Below, piece after piece: positions 35,001 to 46,797 of a stretch of DNA of 64,000 bases. Source of the DNA: Rhytidiadelphus loreus (taxonomy: Eukaryota > Streptophyta > Bryopsida > Hypnales > Hylocomiaceae). Position 1 is the stretch's first letter. The number at the start of each line of letters is the position of its first letter. The position numbers and the translations under genes were made by a program. The notes under the pieces were generated by a model. The model made no database searches and was not told where the DNA came from. It saw nothing but the letters and a program-made list of their open reading frames with translations. The stretch covers positions 1,431,001 to 1,495,000 of the forward strand of contig OX344765.1 of the NCBI GenBank assembly GCA_947034895.1. Direction: 5' to 3'.

Positions 35001-36613
35001 CGGTAGACTTCATTTTGACCATCTTTGTTGACTTTTCTCAACGTTCGATTAGTGTATTAACTAAGGCAATGTGGTGTTTCTCTTCAGCAAACTTCCAAAC
35101 TGTACACATCTTTGTCCTGATATTTGTCATCCTGGCGTTTGTCCAACGGCTGCTGACAACTGCCGCAAGAAGGTTCGTTCTGGAACTTACCTTGCACTCT
35201 TGGCTTTCCATTATGATTGAACAGTGTTTATGCCTTGTGATATGGGGTTTGTAGGATGCATAGGAAAAGACGTGAAAGTTGTGCAGTAAGACATCGGTTG
35301 TACATTATGAAAGATTTTGGAAGGGTTGTCTGTTATGTGATGTAATTGTGGACTTCCAATTCATATCTAATTTACGTGGCGTTAGGCAATGGTCGGAGCT
35401 GCTTGTTTCATATTTTGTTGGAAGTTAATAGCTCAAATTATATTTGAAATCTTATTTCTGTTGTTAAAGAATGTAGGGCATGATTTCTTTTTTCAATTGG
35501 TACATTTTGTTACCTTCTCGAAGCTGGCAAGAACAGAGAAAGTTGAATTTCTGAGGTACTATTGATTTTGGCAGGTTACTGTGCGCTGTGCTTGCCAACG
35601 TCTTAAGAAAGAATGGCTTTGTTGTGATGCACAAGCTGTTCAACCAAAAGGAACTAAGCGTGCAGTTTCTGGTGTGGGGATCTTACCTTGTGATCAAGAG
35701 TGTTTCCGATTGACTGCTGAACGGAGGGCAAAAGAGGAAAGTGAAGAGCTGAGACATCGCAAATCCAAAGAACCTGAGGTATCCAAAAATTCATTTTTCC
35801 ATTCTTATATCTTACTAGGTAGAATTTGGAATAAACCGTCTAGGAAGGTATAACGATGTCTATCAATAGAGACAAGAAATCAACTTCTACATTTTTGAAG
35901 ATACAAGTATTTTTTTGAAGGTGCTATGCTATAATTCACTGTATTAGCTTTCAAAGTGAATTTTTAATTTTCAGCTTGGGCACTGCGGAGTTAATGGATA
36001 TTATAATTTTGTGCATGAATGTCCTGTTACTTTCCGATTTTTAGAAGTAAATTTTAAGCCATGATCATCTTGTACTAGTTGAATGCGGCACCCGTCAAGA
36101 CTTCGAAGAAACGCAGAGTTCGTCATTTGGATGACTCCGCAAAGGCTTCAGGCTTTCAGGTGACTTTTCTAGTTGTGTGTATTTGTTTATGGTTGAGGAG
36201 TTCTTTTCATTTATATAAATATGGATTCACTTCAGAAACGAAATTTTGTCTTGTCAACATAGTGTACCTTGCTTGTTGCAACCTTGAAATCTGTTCCACT
36301 CTGCTTTGAGCATCCATAGTTGGAAAGAAATCCGTTTTTTCTTCAAATTTTTTTCTTCTTTGTCATCTCCATGTGTCACAGCCTTCTGAACTGTGACTAA
36401 AGTATATTTATATTCTTCTAATTGATGCTTCTGGCATTGATACACATGCAGGATACTATTGCTATAGCCAAGCGTTCGATGATGTTATTTTTGTTACTAG
36501 TTGGTGTCCTTGTGGCCGCTGTGTATGGCTACAAGGGCTTGTTGGTATTGTCCCGCTGGATGGATGCTCGTGATGTTGCCAGACCTCGTAGACGCATGCC
36601 CGGAAGCTTTTAA
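29055..36613 (+). CDS. NFXL2: NFXL zinc-finger protein (NF-X1 type) with C-terminal membrane segment, 16 exons
   Basis: Exons: 29055-29334, 29848-30118, 30214-30417, 31012-31522, 31711-31824, 32008-32063, 32383-32449, 32718-32810, 33126-33211, 33398-33560, 33870-34205, 34361-34551, 35088-35172, 35575-35778, 36079-36159 and 36452-36613. This gives 2904 nt and 967 residues, with phases consistent at all junctions. Layout: Ser/acidic N terminus; RING/PHD-like finger at 112-183 (CLICLERV...[13 protein letters not shown]...CWHCPKC); about eleven NF-X1 Cys/His repeats (e.g. [44 protein letters not shown]); basic stretch [11 protein letters not shown] near 895; one transmembrane helix at ~925-947; basic tail. 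The RING-like finger suggests E3 ubiquitin-ligase activity. Plant NFXL proteins regulate stress and defence gene expression. The terminal helix and length favour the NFXL2/human NFXL1 kind; that paralogue assignment is inference. Confidence 0.88.
32871..32906 (+). repeat. Interstitial telomere-type repeat in an NFXL intron
   Basis: AACCCTAAACCCTAAACCCT and its extension form about four AAACCCT units within the intron 32811-33125. This is the plant telomere unit. A shorter TTTAGGG pair lies near 29576 in intron 1. Confidence 0.85.
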
Positions 36614-37158
36614 ACCGCATTTCTGATTTCTTCAAGCTGGTTGAAATTGAATGAGATCAGGGTCTAGTCTATGATTTTTTAAATCAACGCGAAAGCTCTT
36701 TTGTTTCTAAACATTCCCTCATTCCAGTCTGTCCAGTGAGTGGATATTTTTGCATTCTGTAGTGTTCCATAGAGATGCAGTTAGGCTGTTTTCAGGGACC
36801 TATGATCTAGATGATGTTGAATTTTGCTACCTGGCTCTACCTTTGATGATTGTGGAACTGGGTTGACCAACATGCAGGAGATTGGAACTAAAAATCATGA
36901 GAAAATTGCGGTAATTTAAGGGGTGCATTTTACCTATTGTATCAAATAAGATGAAATTTTAACCAATGAAAAAAATTGTATGCCAAATGAATAATTGAGC
37001 TTCTGGTGAATTGTCAGATTGTCAAATATTTTAAAATTGATTTAAAAAATTTGTGAATAATTTTTCAAACTTGACCGTGTAGAAAACGTCTATCTATGAT
37101 ACATAACATAACATTTTTTCATGAAAACCCCAAATCGGTTGTAAAAAACTTATCTTAT
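36614..37158. other. 3' flank of the NFXL gene
   Basis: Probable 3' UTR to about 36850, then AT-rich sequence up to the start of the duplicated arm. No gene seen. Confidence 0.4.
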
Positions 37159-37314
37159 CTTTTCTACTCTTGACTTTTTATCTAGTATTAGATTATTTAT
37201 TTAATTCATGATTATAAAATCATTGGTTCTCTTTTACTTTATCCACCTTGTCTTTTGCACTCTAATCTCCTTTTACTTTGTCTTGAAATCTTTTACTTTG
37301 ATCATATTTCCGAT

Positions 37315-37322
37315 ATAAATAA
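37315..37322 (+). promoter_or_regulatory. TATA box of peptide copy B
   Basis: GATATAAATAAGGC lies ~130 bases before the ATG at 37450 and is preserved in the mirrored arm at about 25031-25045. Its conservation in both arms supports a working promoter. Confidence 0.5.
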
Positions 37323-37449
37323 GGCATTTGTGTGACTTTCATGCATTTCCAAACACACATTTGTTCAATATATTTGTTCAAGTCATTTGATCATCATTCT
37401 CTTGTTTATAGATTCAATAATCAATTTAGTGCAACTTCTTCTTGGATAA

Positions 37450-37782
37450 ATGGCGTTGTTTGGTCAAATGAAAGTGAAGAAAGTCATCTTGACTTTAGCC
37501 CTCATCGTACTAATCGCCACATCGGTCCTTGCAAGCTTCCATGGTGTGGCAGCTGAAAGGGATTTTGTTTTTCCTAGAAAGCTTGGACTAGGAGGAAGAA
37601 GCCTTCATGGTCCTAATGATCCTCATGATCCTCATGGCCCTCATGGCCCTCACGGCCCTAACGGTGGACAACCCTCAGAACCAGCACCAAAAAGTACGGA
37701 GAATCCAGACACCGGGGCACATTCACATACACCATGCACACATCATTGTGTCAAGGGACTACCTGGGCCACCATCAATGTGA
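37450..37782 (+). CDS. Secreted His/Pro-rich small peptide precursor, copy B
   Basis: A single exon of 110 residues with the same design as copy A: signal peptide, RKLGLGGRSL, a run of DPH/GPH repeats, SEPAPKSTENPDTG spacer, and a two-cysteine tail CTHHCVKGLPGPPSM. It differs from copy A at four positions (V to A, L to F, R to H, D to G), all in the mature half. Length and reading frame are intact in both copies. The two genes point away from the NFXL gene between them. The family is unknown to me; an apoplastic signalling, metal-binding (many His) or defence role are all possible. Confidence 0.65.
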   Translation: MALFGQMKVKKVILTLALIVLIATSVLASFHGVAAERDFVFPRKLGLGGRSLHGPNDPHDPHGPHGPHGPNGGQPSEPAPKSTENPDTGAHSHTPCTHHCVKGLPGPPSM

Positions 37783-38082
37783 ATTGTTCACATCCCAAGT
37801 TTGGGTTCTCAATAACAATAGTATAGTAAGAAACTTTAGTCCATGCTACAATTACCGATTGGCCTAGTGATATGTCTATATTTATTTTTTTAATATTATA
37901 GTATTATATAGAACTAGGATGGATGGGATGATTGCCTCAAAAATCAACTCCAGGTTCTATAGATTTGTGGTAGGTTGTAAATCCAATAATTCCTTAGCAT
38001 CCCTTCCATGACTTGCAAAGATGGATTTGGTTTACAAATCACTAATTGTATTTTTATGAGCCAATAAATGGGGCTCTTTCAA

Positions 38083-38220
<138 letters not shown>

Positions 38221-39131
38221 TTTATTTAAATCTCTTTGCAGTGTATGTTTCGTTTTATTTGATTTCAAGAATTAATGTCATTTCATCATTCTTGGGAATG
38301 AGCATTTCTTCAAAGATATTATTCCCATTTCTTCCAATTCAAACATTGCATTGAAGACCCTTCAAGAATGTTGCATTTTGTAAGACATGGAGCTTGTTTG
38401 GTACTTCATGAATTTGTTACAAACTAGTTGAATGTGTGATTTGTTGAGTCAAATATCACATTTCAATCCATTTTGGTGTTTTCACTATTGTTTTTCATCT
38501 TGGAATCAATTTAAGGTGTCTTGGGGAAGTTTTTTGTCATACGATATTCAAACCTACATTTTCTTGAGATTATTTCATGAGATTTTTTGAATTGTAATTT
38601 GAATCATGACAATATTCACAGATTGACATATTAGGTGAATAATATTATTCTTTTTGCAATTACAAATAGTGGGGATTGAAGATGCTTTGATGTAAATGTT
38701 TCTTGAAGGCAATTGTAAATATGCTATTCGGAATCATTTTGGGTGATTTTCTTTCTTGTTTGGTGTGTATTTTGTTTGCTTTTGTCAAGTTGTTGATCTT
38801 GTGAGATTTCATCTGAGCCGTCCAATCAGCATTGATCTAGGCCGTCGATTTGGAATACGATACGGATTCAGAAAACAAATACGGGTACAAATATAGGCGG
38901 AGTATGGATACATGTATGAATACAAATGGGATACATATACAAGTACAAATACAGGTGGGGTACATATACAGGATATCCCATATTGTTTGCAGCTCCTTCA
39001 CCTCCCTCACAATTACAAATATGAAGGGGGTGGGGGGCAAAATTAAAATTTTGAATTTAAAAAAAAAATCAAATAAGGGGGTGGGGGGTAATAAATTTAA
39101 ATTAAAAAAAATAGGAGGGGTTCTTTTAGGT

Positions 39132-39156
39132 GCATAGTGACAGTTTGTCACTATGC
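39132..39156. repeat. Perfect 11-bp hairpin
   Basis: GCATAGTGACA, three-base loop, TGTCACTATGC. Confidence 0.7.
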
Positions 39157-39677
39157 CTCATGAAGCACCATGAAGTAGCAGTAACTGCCATATACTAGCT
39201 CTTTTACATTCCACTCACTTTGGTATGAAAATCTCACACTAGATCAAAGCAATTCTTCATATTGTATTCAGTTCTTTAACTTCTAATCCACTCATTTTTC
39301 CATTTTTCTATCAAGGAAATAGTCTCAGTGGTAATTTCTAAAAGATTAGAAAAAAAGTTAAAATTCGAGATCCATAGGGGGTAAGGTAGGAGGCTCTTAG
39401 AGCGTGCACTTAAGGGCTGGTTCGCCTTTTTCATGTCATTTCTTGTATGGGATTATTTTTAGCTCATTTTTCAGACAAAGAAAAATAGATTTTGATTGTA
39501 ATCCAAGTCGTTTTGTATTTTTTGAATCATTTTTGAATTACTTATGAATTTTCGAACAAGAAGAGTCATAGGTCCCTATTTCTGACCATAGGTCTTCCAT
39601 AAATCGTTCACTTACAGCTATTAGAGAGAAATGGGAAAAGGAAAGTGAATGATTGGCTCTTACAATATATAAGAGAA

Positions 39678-39708
39678 GGGGAACCGAAGCTTCTGGCTTC
39701 GGTTCCCC
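39678..39708. repeat. Perfect 13-bp hairpin after a TATA-like motif
   Basis: GGGGAACCGAAGC, loop TTCTG, GCTTCGGTTCCCC. A TATATAAGAG motif lies ten bases before it. Confidence 0.75.
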
Positions 39709-42700
39709 TGCTGGGGTATCAGGCTGCCTTACTGAGGCTTAGGTTGGGCCCTGGACTGATTTTCCTTTGATAAAGAATTGGCCGTTGTTGCCAAAAAACC
39801 ACACTTGGGTCTCCGTATGCGGACCCCTTAACTTAAATAAAACTAAAAAAAAATCTATGTAGGTGTGAAGGTTGGACGTTTGGGGTGTTAAGCCCAAAGT
39901 TTTGAAATAACTTGCAATAGTCTAGTTTAATGGAATTTTTTGAAAATGGTAGTTTGATGATGGTTTTGCCGTCTGGGGTTTTAGGCCCAAATTTTTTAAA
40001 GCACAACAAAGAAAGGAAAAGACTTTGTAAACAATTTTAGAAAATTCCTATAACGACGATAGCTTTGCCGTAATAGAGGGGCTAACTTCAATTTTCCAAC
40101 ACACTAGAAAATAGGTTAATAAAAAATCTCATAACTTTGGCAATAGCTTCGCCATATTAGAGGTGTTAACCTCAAATCCTTTTAAGAATACGTCAAGGTG
40201 ATCACTACTGGACTTTGAGAACTTTGAATCCCGCTCAAAGCTTCTCTAATGACTTGTAAACATTAAATGATATGGACCACATATTTGATCTCAATGTCAA
40301 GGTTCTAGGGGGATTTTCTTCAACGAGTTGCAAAATCCCACACAAAAGAACTCGGTAGAGAATGATTAGTAGTTAGACTCCTCTTATACCACAATCAAGC
40401 CACCTCCAAGGTACTCAAACTAATGGCATCACCAGAATTTAGGTTGAATATTCTTGGTGTTAGAACCAAATACTTCCAAGTTCAATAAAACACACAATAA
40501 ATTGCATAAACACTTCAAGACTTCAATAAACGCAAGCTAGAGTGAAGGGACTCCAGCGTCCTTTGTATTAAGCTCAAAAACACAAGAAATCTAGAACATC
40601 AAAATAGAAAAGGCTTCAAATGCAAATAGTCAAGAGTTCTTTGGCAAATACCAAAAAAATTGGCAATGTGGCCGCGTATGGTCTTCAACAAATTGAAAAG
40701 GGTTCAAAATGGAAAAGAGGTTACAATTGGGGTGCAAAGAGAGAAGAGAAGGGGGCTTTTATACTTGTCCAAGGTCCCCATTTCCCCTCTAATTACCTAT
40801 ACCTACTCCTAAGTATATAGAAATGAACTAAATTCAAATTCTACTACTAAGTCTGTTGTGATTTTTATAAATTTTGGAGAAAAGTTCCAAATGTCAAACT
40901 AATTTATAATTCATACAACTCATAATTCTTGTAATGATAAAGGGCATGATGGTATAGGCAATACTTCTAATAGGCTGCAATTGTATATTTTGTCATTCTA
41001 TCCATTCACCTAATGGACCAAGATTATATTTAAGTAAGTTACACATTAGCTAATCCATCTTTTGAAGAATCTTACCATTGACTTTCCTTCTCAATCATAA
41101 AAAAAGGTAGTAAGGCTTGAAACTCATCATGCCAATACTTGCTTGATTGATGACTTGTTAAAGAAGAATTTTATTCTAGCACTTATTATTGGTTTTGGAA
41201 GTATGGCATTGGATGGCTTGAAGAGTTACAAGGGCAAACCATATAGATTTCAAATTTTATCATAGAGATTTATGTTACCTTTCTTTTTTCAATTTTTCAT
41301 CTGTCACATTTTATAGTTTTCATTAATATTAAGAATAAAAAATGAATATTCTTAGAGTGTCCTTTATGGATGTATTCCTCTAGAAGGTTCATTCCTACCA
41401 TGCAAAAAACATCTAAAAATAGTAAAATTAATGTCTACCACTAGGCACAAAAAAGACTCTATTATGTACATATTGTGCAAATCATTAGATGAAATTCAAT
41501 TGGATTGATGGGTTGTGAGTTCCTAGAGTTCTCAAATTGTGGGAACTTGGCCACAATAGCTTGTTGACATGGCTCAAAGATTGCCATGTCAAAAAATAAT
41601 AGTAACTTATTATTATTATTTTAATAAATTTTTAATTATTTTAAATTTTGAACAACAATGGTTTATTTGCAATATGGGAAACCAACCTGAAATGGCCCTC
41701 CATGATGGTTGAAAAACATCTAATGAAAAAAACACTAATCCTATGGGGGGATTTTAATCCCATCTTAAGAAAATTCTTATTAATCACGAGTTTTTAGATA
41801 TTTTTTTCCTATACTATTCTATTTAGTAATGATATAAAAAACCTCAAATGTATTTTTAGTGAAAAAACAACCGTTGTACTTCTATAGTATATATTAGTGG
41901 TCGATAATATTGTTAAATGAACACTTGCAAGGAATACAAGATATTTAAGATGTATCAACATACAGTTAAGAATTGGAAATCCAATTGTTGTCAAAAGTGA
42001 CCAAAAGCACCGATAGTGCTCACAACATTGACCTCAAATTTTGATCAAGCACAACAAATAGTAGAAGTGTTTCAAATGCTTTTACCTTGTAATTAAGTTA
42101 ATCCTTTAATCCTTGAATTACTAAATGACCATTTTGAAAAATGTTTTGTAATGAATTCTTACAAAATTAAGAACATCAAAATTGATTTATGGAGACTGGA
42201 ATGTATATATGAGCGTAACTTCTTTGAAAAAATGTTTTATTGCAAAGATTTAGAAATTTAGAAACCCTCTCTCAAAATTGTTTCAAAAAATATTTCCAAT
42301 TAGAAGTTGAAAGTGAATTAAATCACAATGAGAATAGAAAAAATGTATCTAAGGTGAATTTCTTTAAATGTATTAGATTACTTCGAGATCAAATTTTATG
42401 AAAAATCTAATTGTTGATTCAAAGTATCAAATACATTGTTTGAAATTTTTTCAAAGCTAAGGAAAAAAATAGAAAATATTTATAAAATTTTGAGTTGAAA
42501 AAATGTATTGTTTTCCTTGAATTGTGCATCAATGAAATTTTTAGCATGCAATTATGGAAAAAAGTCGATTTCTTATTGCATTTATATATATTTTAGTATG
42601 TATGATATGCCATAAAAAGACTCTATTTGGTAGTTTTCATAATCCCAAAAATTACCAAATTTGGAGGAATATATAGAAATCAACACCTAAATCAAGAATC

Positions 42701-43011
42701 CCAAAGAAATAGACATAATTTCATAAATCCAATATTCAAAAAAAGTCAACGTTGTCATACAATAGTGAGCGGATGTCTAGTTTGCCCATCCGTCCATTTT
42801 GCCTGTTTGATAGAGGTCCCGCCCATCCAATACAATCGACAAATAGTTGACTTTTCAATAAGGAAATAATAGGCGACGTGGCTTCCACATCGCCGCAATG
42901 TGGCATAGGCATGACATTGGGTGCAGATGGAATCGGTAGGGGCACAAACAAAATCCGTGAGGGTGTTGACATAAGACAAGGCGCGGATGTCATTTTGCTA
43001 GGGCACGAACG

Positions 43012-43144
43012 TCTTTTTGGCAAGGTGCAGACGTCATTCCAACAAGATGCAAACGTCATTCTGGTAGGGCATGGACGTCATTCCAACAAGGCACGAACGT
43101 CATTCTGGCAAGGCACAAACATCATTCCAATTGGTCGCAGAGAT
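43012..43144 (+). repeat. 22-bp tandem array, about 6 units
   Basis: Units alternate between ATTCCAACAAGRYRCRAACG and ATTCTGGYARGGCAYRRACR types, each closing with TC. An open frame through it (42878-43147) is explained by the 22-base periodicity. Confidence 0.75.
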
Positions 43145-43186
43145 TAAACTACCCTTTTGAACAGGTGAAATTTTTTTATTGAATGT

Positions 43187-43620
43187 GGATTCTTGTGTGG
43201 ACTATAATTATTATATTTTGGTAAATAAAATTATAGTTGCATCCTTACACAATCCCATTAGAGCCTACCAATTTTCAGCTTAAAAAATCTAAAACTCTAT
43301 TTTTGGTGAATTTTTTAAGTCAATTTTTCATGCTTTTACAAAGTATTTTATTGCAAGCAATTGGTGGTGAATTTCTTAGGTTTGATTGTGGATATATGTA
43401 TAGAAAACCCCCATTACATCTTTCCCTTTGCAAACATCTCCAAAATAATTTTACAATTTTTTCTATAGAAATTTTAATGTTGAGGTCACAATGCTCAAAT
43501 GTTATAAAATTGATCATTTTTAATATAATTAGATATTTCAATTTGCCCTTCTTGTGGTGATTAATTTCATACATTTGAGCATTATGCTTGTATTAGAAAT
43601 GGCATTTTCAAGGTGTATTG
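43187..43620 (+). repeat. Dispersed repeat copy, intact site of the 54195 MITE
   Basis: Collinear with 53945-54600: both share GCATCCTTAYRCAATCCCA, TTTTTGGTGAATT, ATTGGTGRTGAA and CATACATTTGAGCATKATG. It lacks the 239-bp element found in the other copy. Confidence 0.65.
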
Positions 43621-43679
43621 GATGAAAACATAGTCTTATACATTTACAGTGTAAACTAACAAAAGATAAAAACAAAAAA

Positions 43680-44800
43680 GAATCCCTTGTACCAATTATC
43701 CCCCAAATTCACCCTTGAACATGTATCCAAAAGAATACAACTTGTAACTTCAATTAAGAAAGAATCCCATGTAGCAATTATCCCCCCAAATTCACCTTTG
43801 AACATATATCCAAAAGAATACAACTTGTAACTTCAATTAAAAAAGAATCCCATATAGCAATTATCCCCCCAAATTCACCCTTGAACATGTATTCAAAAGA
43901 ATACAACTTGTAACTTCAATTAAGAAAGAACCCCATGTAGCAATTATCCCCCAGATTCACCCTTGAACATGTATCCAAAAGAATACAATTTGTAACTTCA
44001 ATTAAAAAAGAATCCCATATAGCAATTATCCCCCCCCCCCCCCCCAATTCACCCTTGAACATGTATCCAAAAGAATACAACTTGTAACTTCAATTAAGAA
44101 AGAACCCCATGTAGCAATTATCTCCCAAATTCACCCTTGAACATGTATCCAAAAGAATACAACTTGTAACTTCAATTAAGAAAGAATCCCATGTAGCAAT
44201 TATCCCCCCAAATTCACCTTTGAACATATATCCAAAAGAATACAACTTGTAACTTCAATTAAAAAAGAATCCCATATAGCAATTATCCCCCCAAATTCAC
44301 CCTTGAACATGTATTCAAAAGAATACAACTTGTAACTTCAATTAAGAAAGAACCCCATGTAGCAATTATCCCCCAGATTCACCCTTGAACATGTATCCAA
44401 AAGAATACAATTTGTAACTTCAATTAAAAAAGAATCCCATATAGCAATTATCCCCCCCCCCCCCCCAATTCACCCTTGAACATGTATCCAAAAGAATACA
44501 ACTTGTAACTTCAATTAAGAAAGAACCCCATGTAGCAATTATCTCCCAAATTCACCCTTGAACATGTATCCAAAAGAATACAACTTGTAACTTCAATTAA
44601 GAAAGAATCTCATATAGCAATTATCCCCCCAAATTCACCCTTGAACATATATCCAAAAGAATACAACTTGTAACTTCAATTAAAAAAGAATCCCATGTAG
44701 CAATTATCCCCCCAAATTCACCCTTGAACTTGTATCCAAAAGAATACAACTTGTAACTTCAATTAAAAAAGAATCCCTTGTACCAATTATCCAAAAAAAC
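43680..44800 (+). repeat. Satellite array, ~83-bp units with 422-bp higher-order repeat
   Basis: About 13 units read TAGCAATTATCCCCCAAATT, CACCCTTGAACATGTATCC, AAAAGAATACAACTTGTAAC, TTCAATTAARAAAGAATCCC. A block of five units is itself duplicated, because variant-specific features recur 422 bases apart. These include C runs of 16 at 44030-44045 and 15 at 44452-44466. No gene is present. Confidence 0.9.
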
Positions 44801-45299
44801 TCACCCTTCATCATGAATCTAAGAAAATATAACTTGGGACTTGAATTAAAAATCAATGTCTTGTACTAATTGACCTCAAAATTTCACCCTTGAGCATGAA
44901 TCCAAGAAAAACAAAATTATACAAATAAAGCCTTTACAAAGAATAACCATTTGTTCTAGTGGAGAAAAAATATGAACATCAAAGAATTTTGTGTTCGAAG
45001 TTTCCATCATTCAATATATTTTAACGAATGAACTTCCCAAGTTTTTTTAGTTTTTTTTTGTTTGGACTAGATTTCAAATGTTTGAAGAAGTAAAGAATGA
45101 GAAGTTCCGCCACGAGAAAGGGAAAATGTTGTTTCATGAAGTCAAGTGCAAATCTTAAAAGGTAGAGCTTTTAATGTAGGCATTTAACTTTCATGTACTT
45201 GAAGATATTCTCTGAATTGAAAATAGAAGCTGGCTACAATTAATGGTTTTCCCCTCTCTATGGAAAGGAAGAATCCCATGCCCAAGTGCATTTAAAAGG

Positions 45300-45720
45300 C
45301 CCGCCTACTTTGTTGTATGACTAACGCTTGCGCCCTGACTTTAAGTCCGCGCCTTTACGTCCCTGATTCAGGTGCACGCCTTGAAGTTCTTCATCTTGGG
45401 TGAATTGTCACTCCTTGTGTTTGCGCCCTCTCGATGATGTCCGTGCCCTGACTGTTTGCGTTCGCGCCCTATTGATGATGTGCGCCCCCTGATTGTTCAC
45501 ATCCACGTCTTGACCGTCCATGTTCACGTCCGCACCACGTCGATGACATCTGCGTTTGTACCTTTTAGGTGACGTCCGCGCTTGTCTATGTCCTCGCCTT
45601 GACATCCGCGCCCTGACTCTAGTGGTATGACATACTACGAGGCGATGTGTCATTCAGAAAAATTCCATGGCTTACAAAATGAAAGCCATTTGGACCGCCT
45701 AGACGTCCGTCCCGTCCGAT
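45300..45720 (-). repeat. GC-rich degenerate tandem array
   Basis: Repeats of GCGCCCTGAC / GATGACGTCCGCG type, roughly 22-base spacing, opposite in orientation to the array at 43012-43144. An open frame on the minus strand (45408-45653) follows from the repeat. Confidence 0.6.
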
Positions 45721-45739
45721 GACCCTGATCCACCCGTTA

Positions 45740-46797
45740 TAACAACCCTGAAAAAAGTGTCAAAGTTGCAAACTTGTGTAATTGTCAATTTGCAATTACA
45801 TTTTGGAAATACATATAGCATGAAAACACCTGTCAATTATCAAGGTTGTCTTGTTAGATGCATTTTCATCTATATTTGTCACATAGAATATCTAATGAAT
45901 GGTGTCATTTTTGGAAATATGTTCATAGAACATGCTCAAATATTTTAGGTATATTCTTGGATATCTTCTAATATTCTTGTTGTATTCTCAGAATCTCCTT
46001 ATTAGATGGACATGGACTCATGTTTATTTAACTAATGCCATATTAAAAAAAATCTCCATAATTGTTTGATAGGACAACTCTACTATCATTTGTAAGAATA
46101 TGAAGTTAAATCTTTGTCCTATTGAATAGGTGAGAAGCCAAATTATGTCTCTGAGTGTGGGCCTTTGAGGAGTTAGTTCCCTCCCAAATTTTCTTGAATA
46201 TTTATAAACTCAAATGGTTGATAATAAATACCTTACTTGAAAAATATCAAAAGCGGATATCTCATCTCACTATTGGCACCAATGTGTCACATACTCAATC
46301 ATTTCAACATGACTTGACCATAACATTGTATAACCATGCAATGGTCCTTCCCATACTAATTGAGAAGGTAAAGTATTGTAGCTACCTAGACTGATGCCTG
46401 GGACTTAGGAAGGGACTCATCAATTAATTCAAAGATTGAAGTTGGTTGCGGAGCCACACTAGACAATTTTGTTCACTACAGGACAATCCCTTTTTCAAAG
46501 ATGCAAAAGAGACCCTTGCCTCATTGGTAAACAATCAGTTATGGACCATTGTATTTTTACTTCAATATCTTTGAGTCAAGACCAGTTACAAATGATCTTT
46601 CATTGGTAGGCACTTGAGACTTGCTTCATATTCCAAGCCAGACGTACTGAAGCTTAGAGACTGAGAAGCGATGTTGAAAGATGCTGCAAATGACTCCTGA
46701 GAATTGAATACGTACAGGACTCAATAGTTGTCTCGATTCAATTGAATGTACTGAGGACCAATCTCGTGAGTTTTCTACATTGAATAGGGGTTCTAAG
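45740..46797. other. AT-rich intergenic DNA, nothing recognised
   Basis: Short open frames only, none with recognisable content. Confidence 0.35.

Larger units (their letters stand above)
38796..42750. other. Intergenic DNA with two hairpins, no gene supported
   Basis: 38830-38980 is rich in TACAAATACAGG / TACATATAC words. 39010-39120 has two G-rich runs (GGGGGTGGGGGG) in AT-rich surroundings. 39678-39708 and 39132-39156 are short perfect hairpins. 39780-40800 reads like repeat or retroelement debris. 40800-42750 is AT-rich and I see nothing in it. Confidence 0.35.
42769..45740. mobile_element. Possible foldback-type element with GC-rich tandem arms
   Basis: The left part (42769-43145) and the right part read in reverse (45740-45300) share word order. 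Both have CGGATGTCTAG / GACGTCTAGG and a GGCGAYGTG...CATCGCC block. Both then have tandem units ending in GACGTC (left 43012-43144, six units of 22 bases such as ATTCTGGTAGGGCATGGACGTC cut to fit). The middle (43160-45290) is AT-rich with a dispersed repeat fragment and a satellite. Inverted arms made of short tandem repeats are the plan of foldback elements. The ends and target duplication are not resolved. Confidence 0.4.

Noticed and set aside
37460..37782. Peptide copies as CLE hormone genes
   Set aside because: The GPN...PH resemblance lacks the 12-residue CLE spacing and the usual C-terminal location; kept only as a remark.
42878..43147. 89-residue frame with repeated GADVI/RTSF words
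   Set aside because: It follows a 22-bp tandem repeat, not a protein family.
43680..44800. Regular spaced repeats considered as a CRISPR array
   Set aside because: Units are contiguous tandem copies without unique spacers, in a eukaryotic context; it is a satellite.
45408..45653. Arg-rich minus-strand frame
   Set aside because: Degenerate GC-rich tandem repeat.
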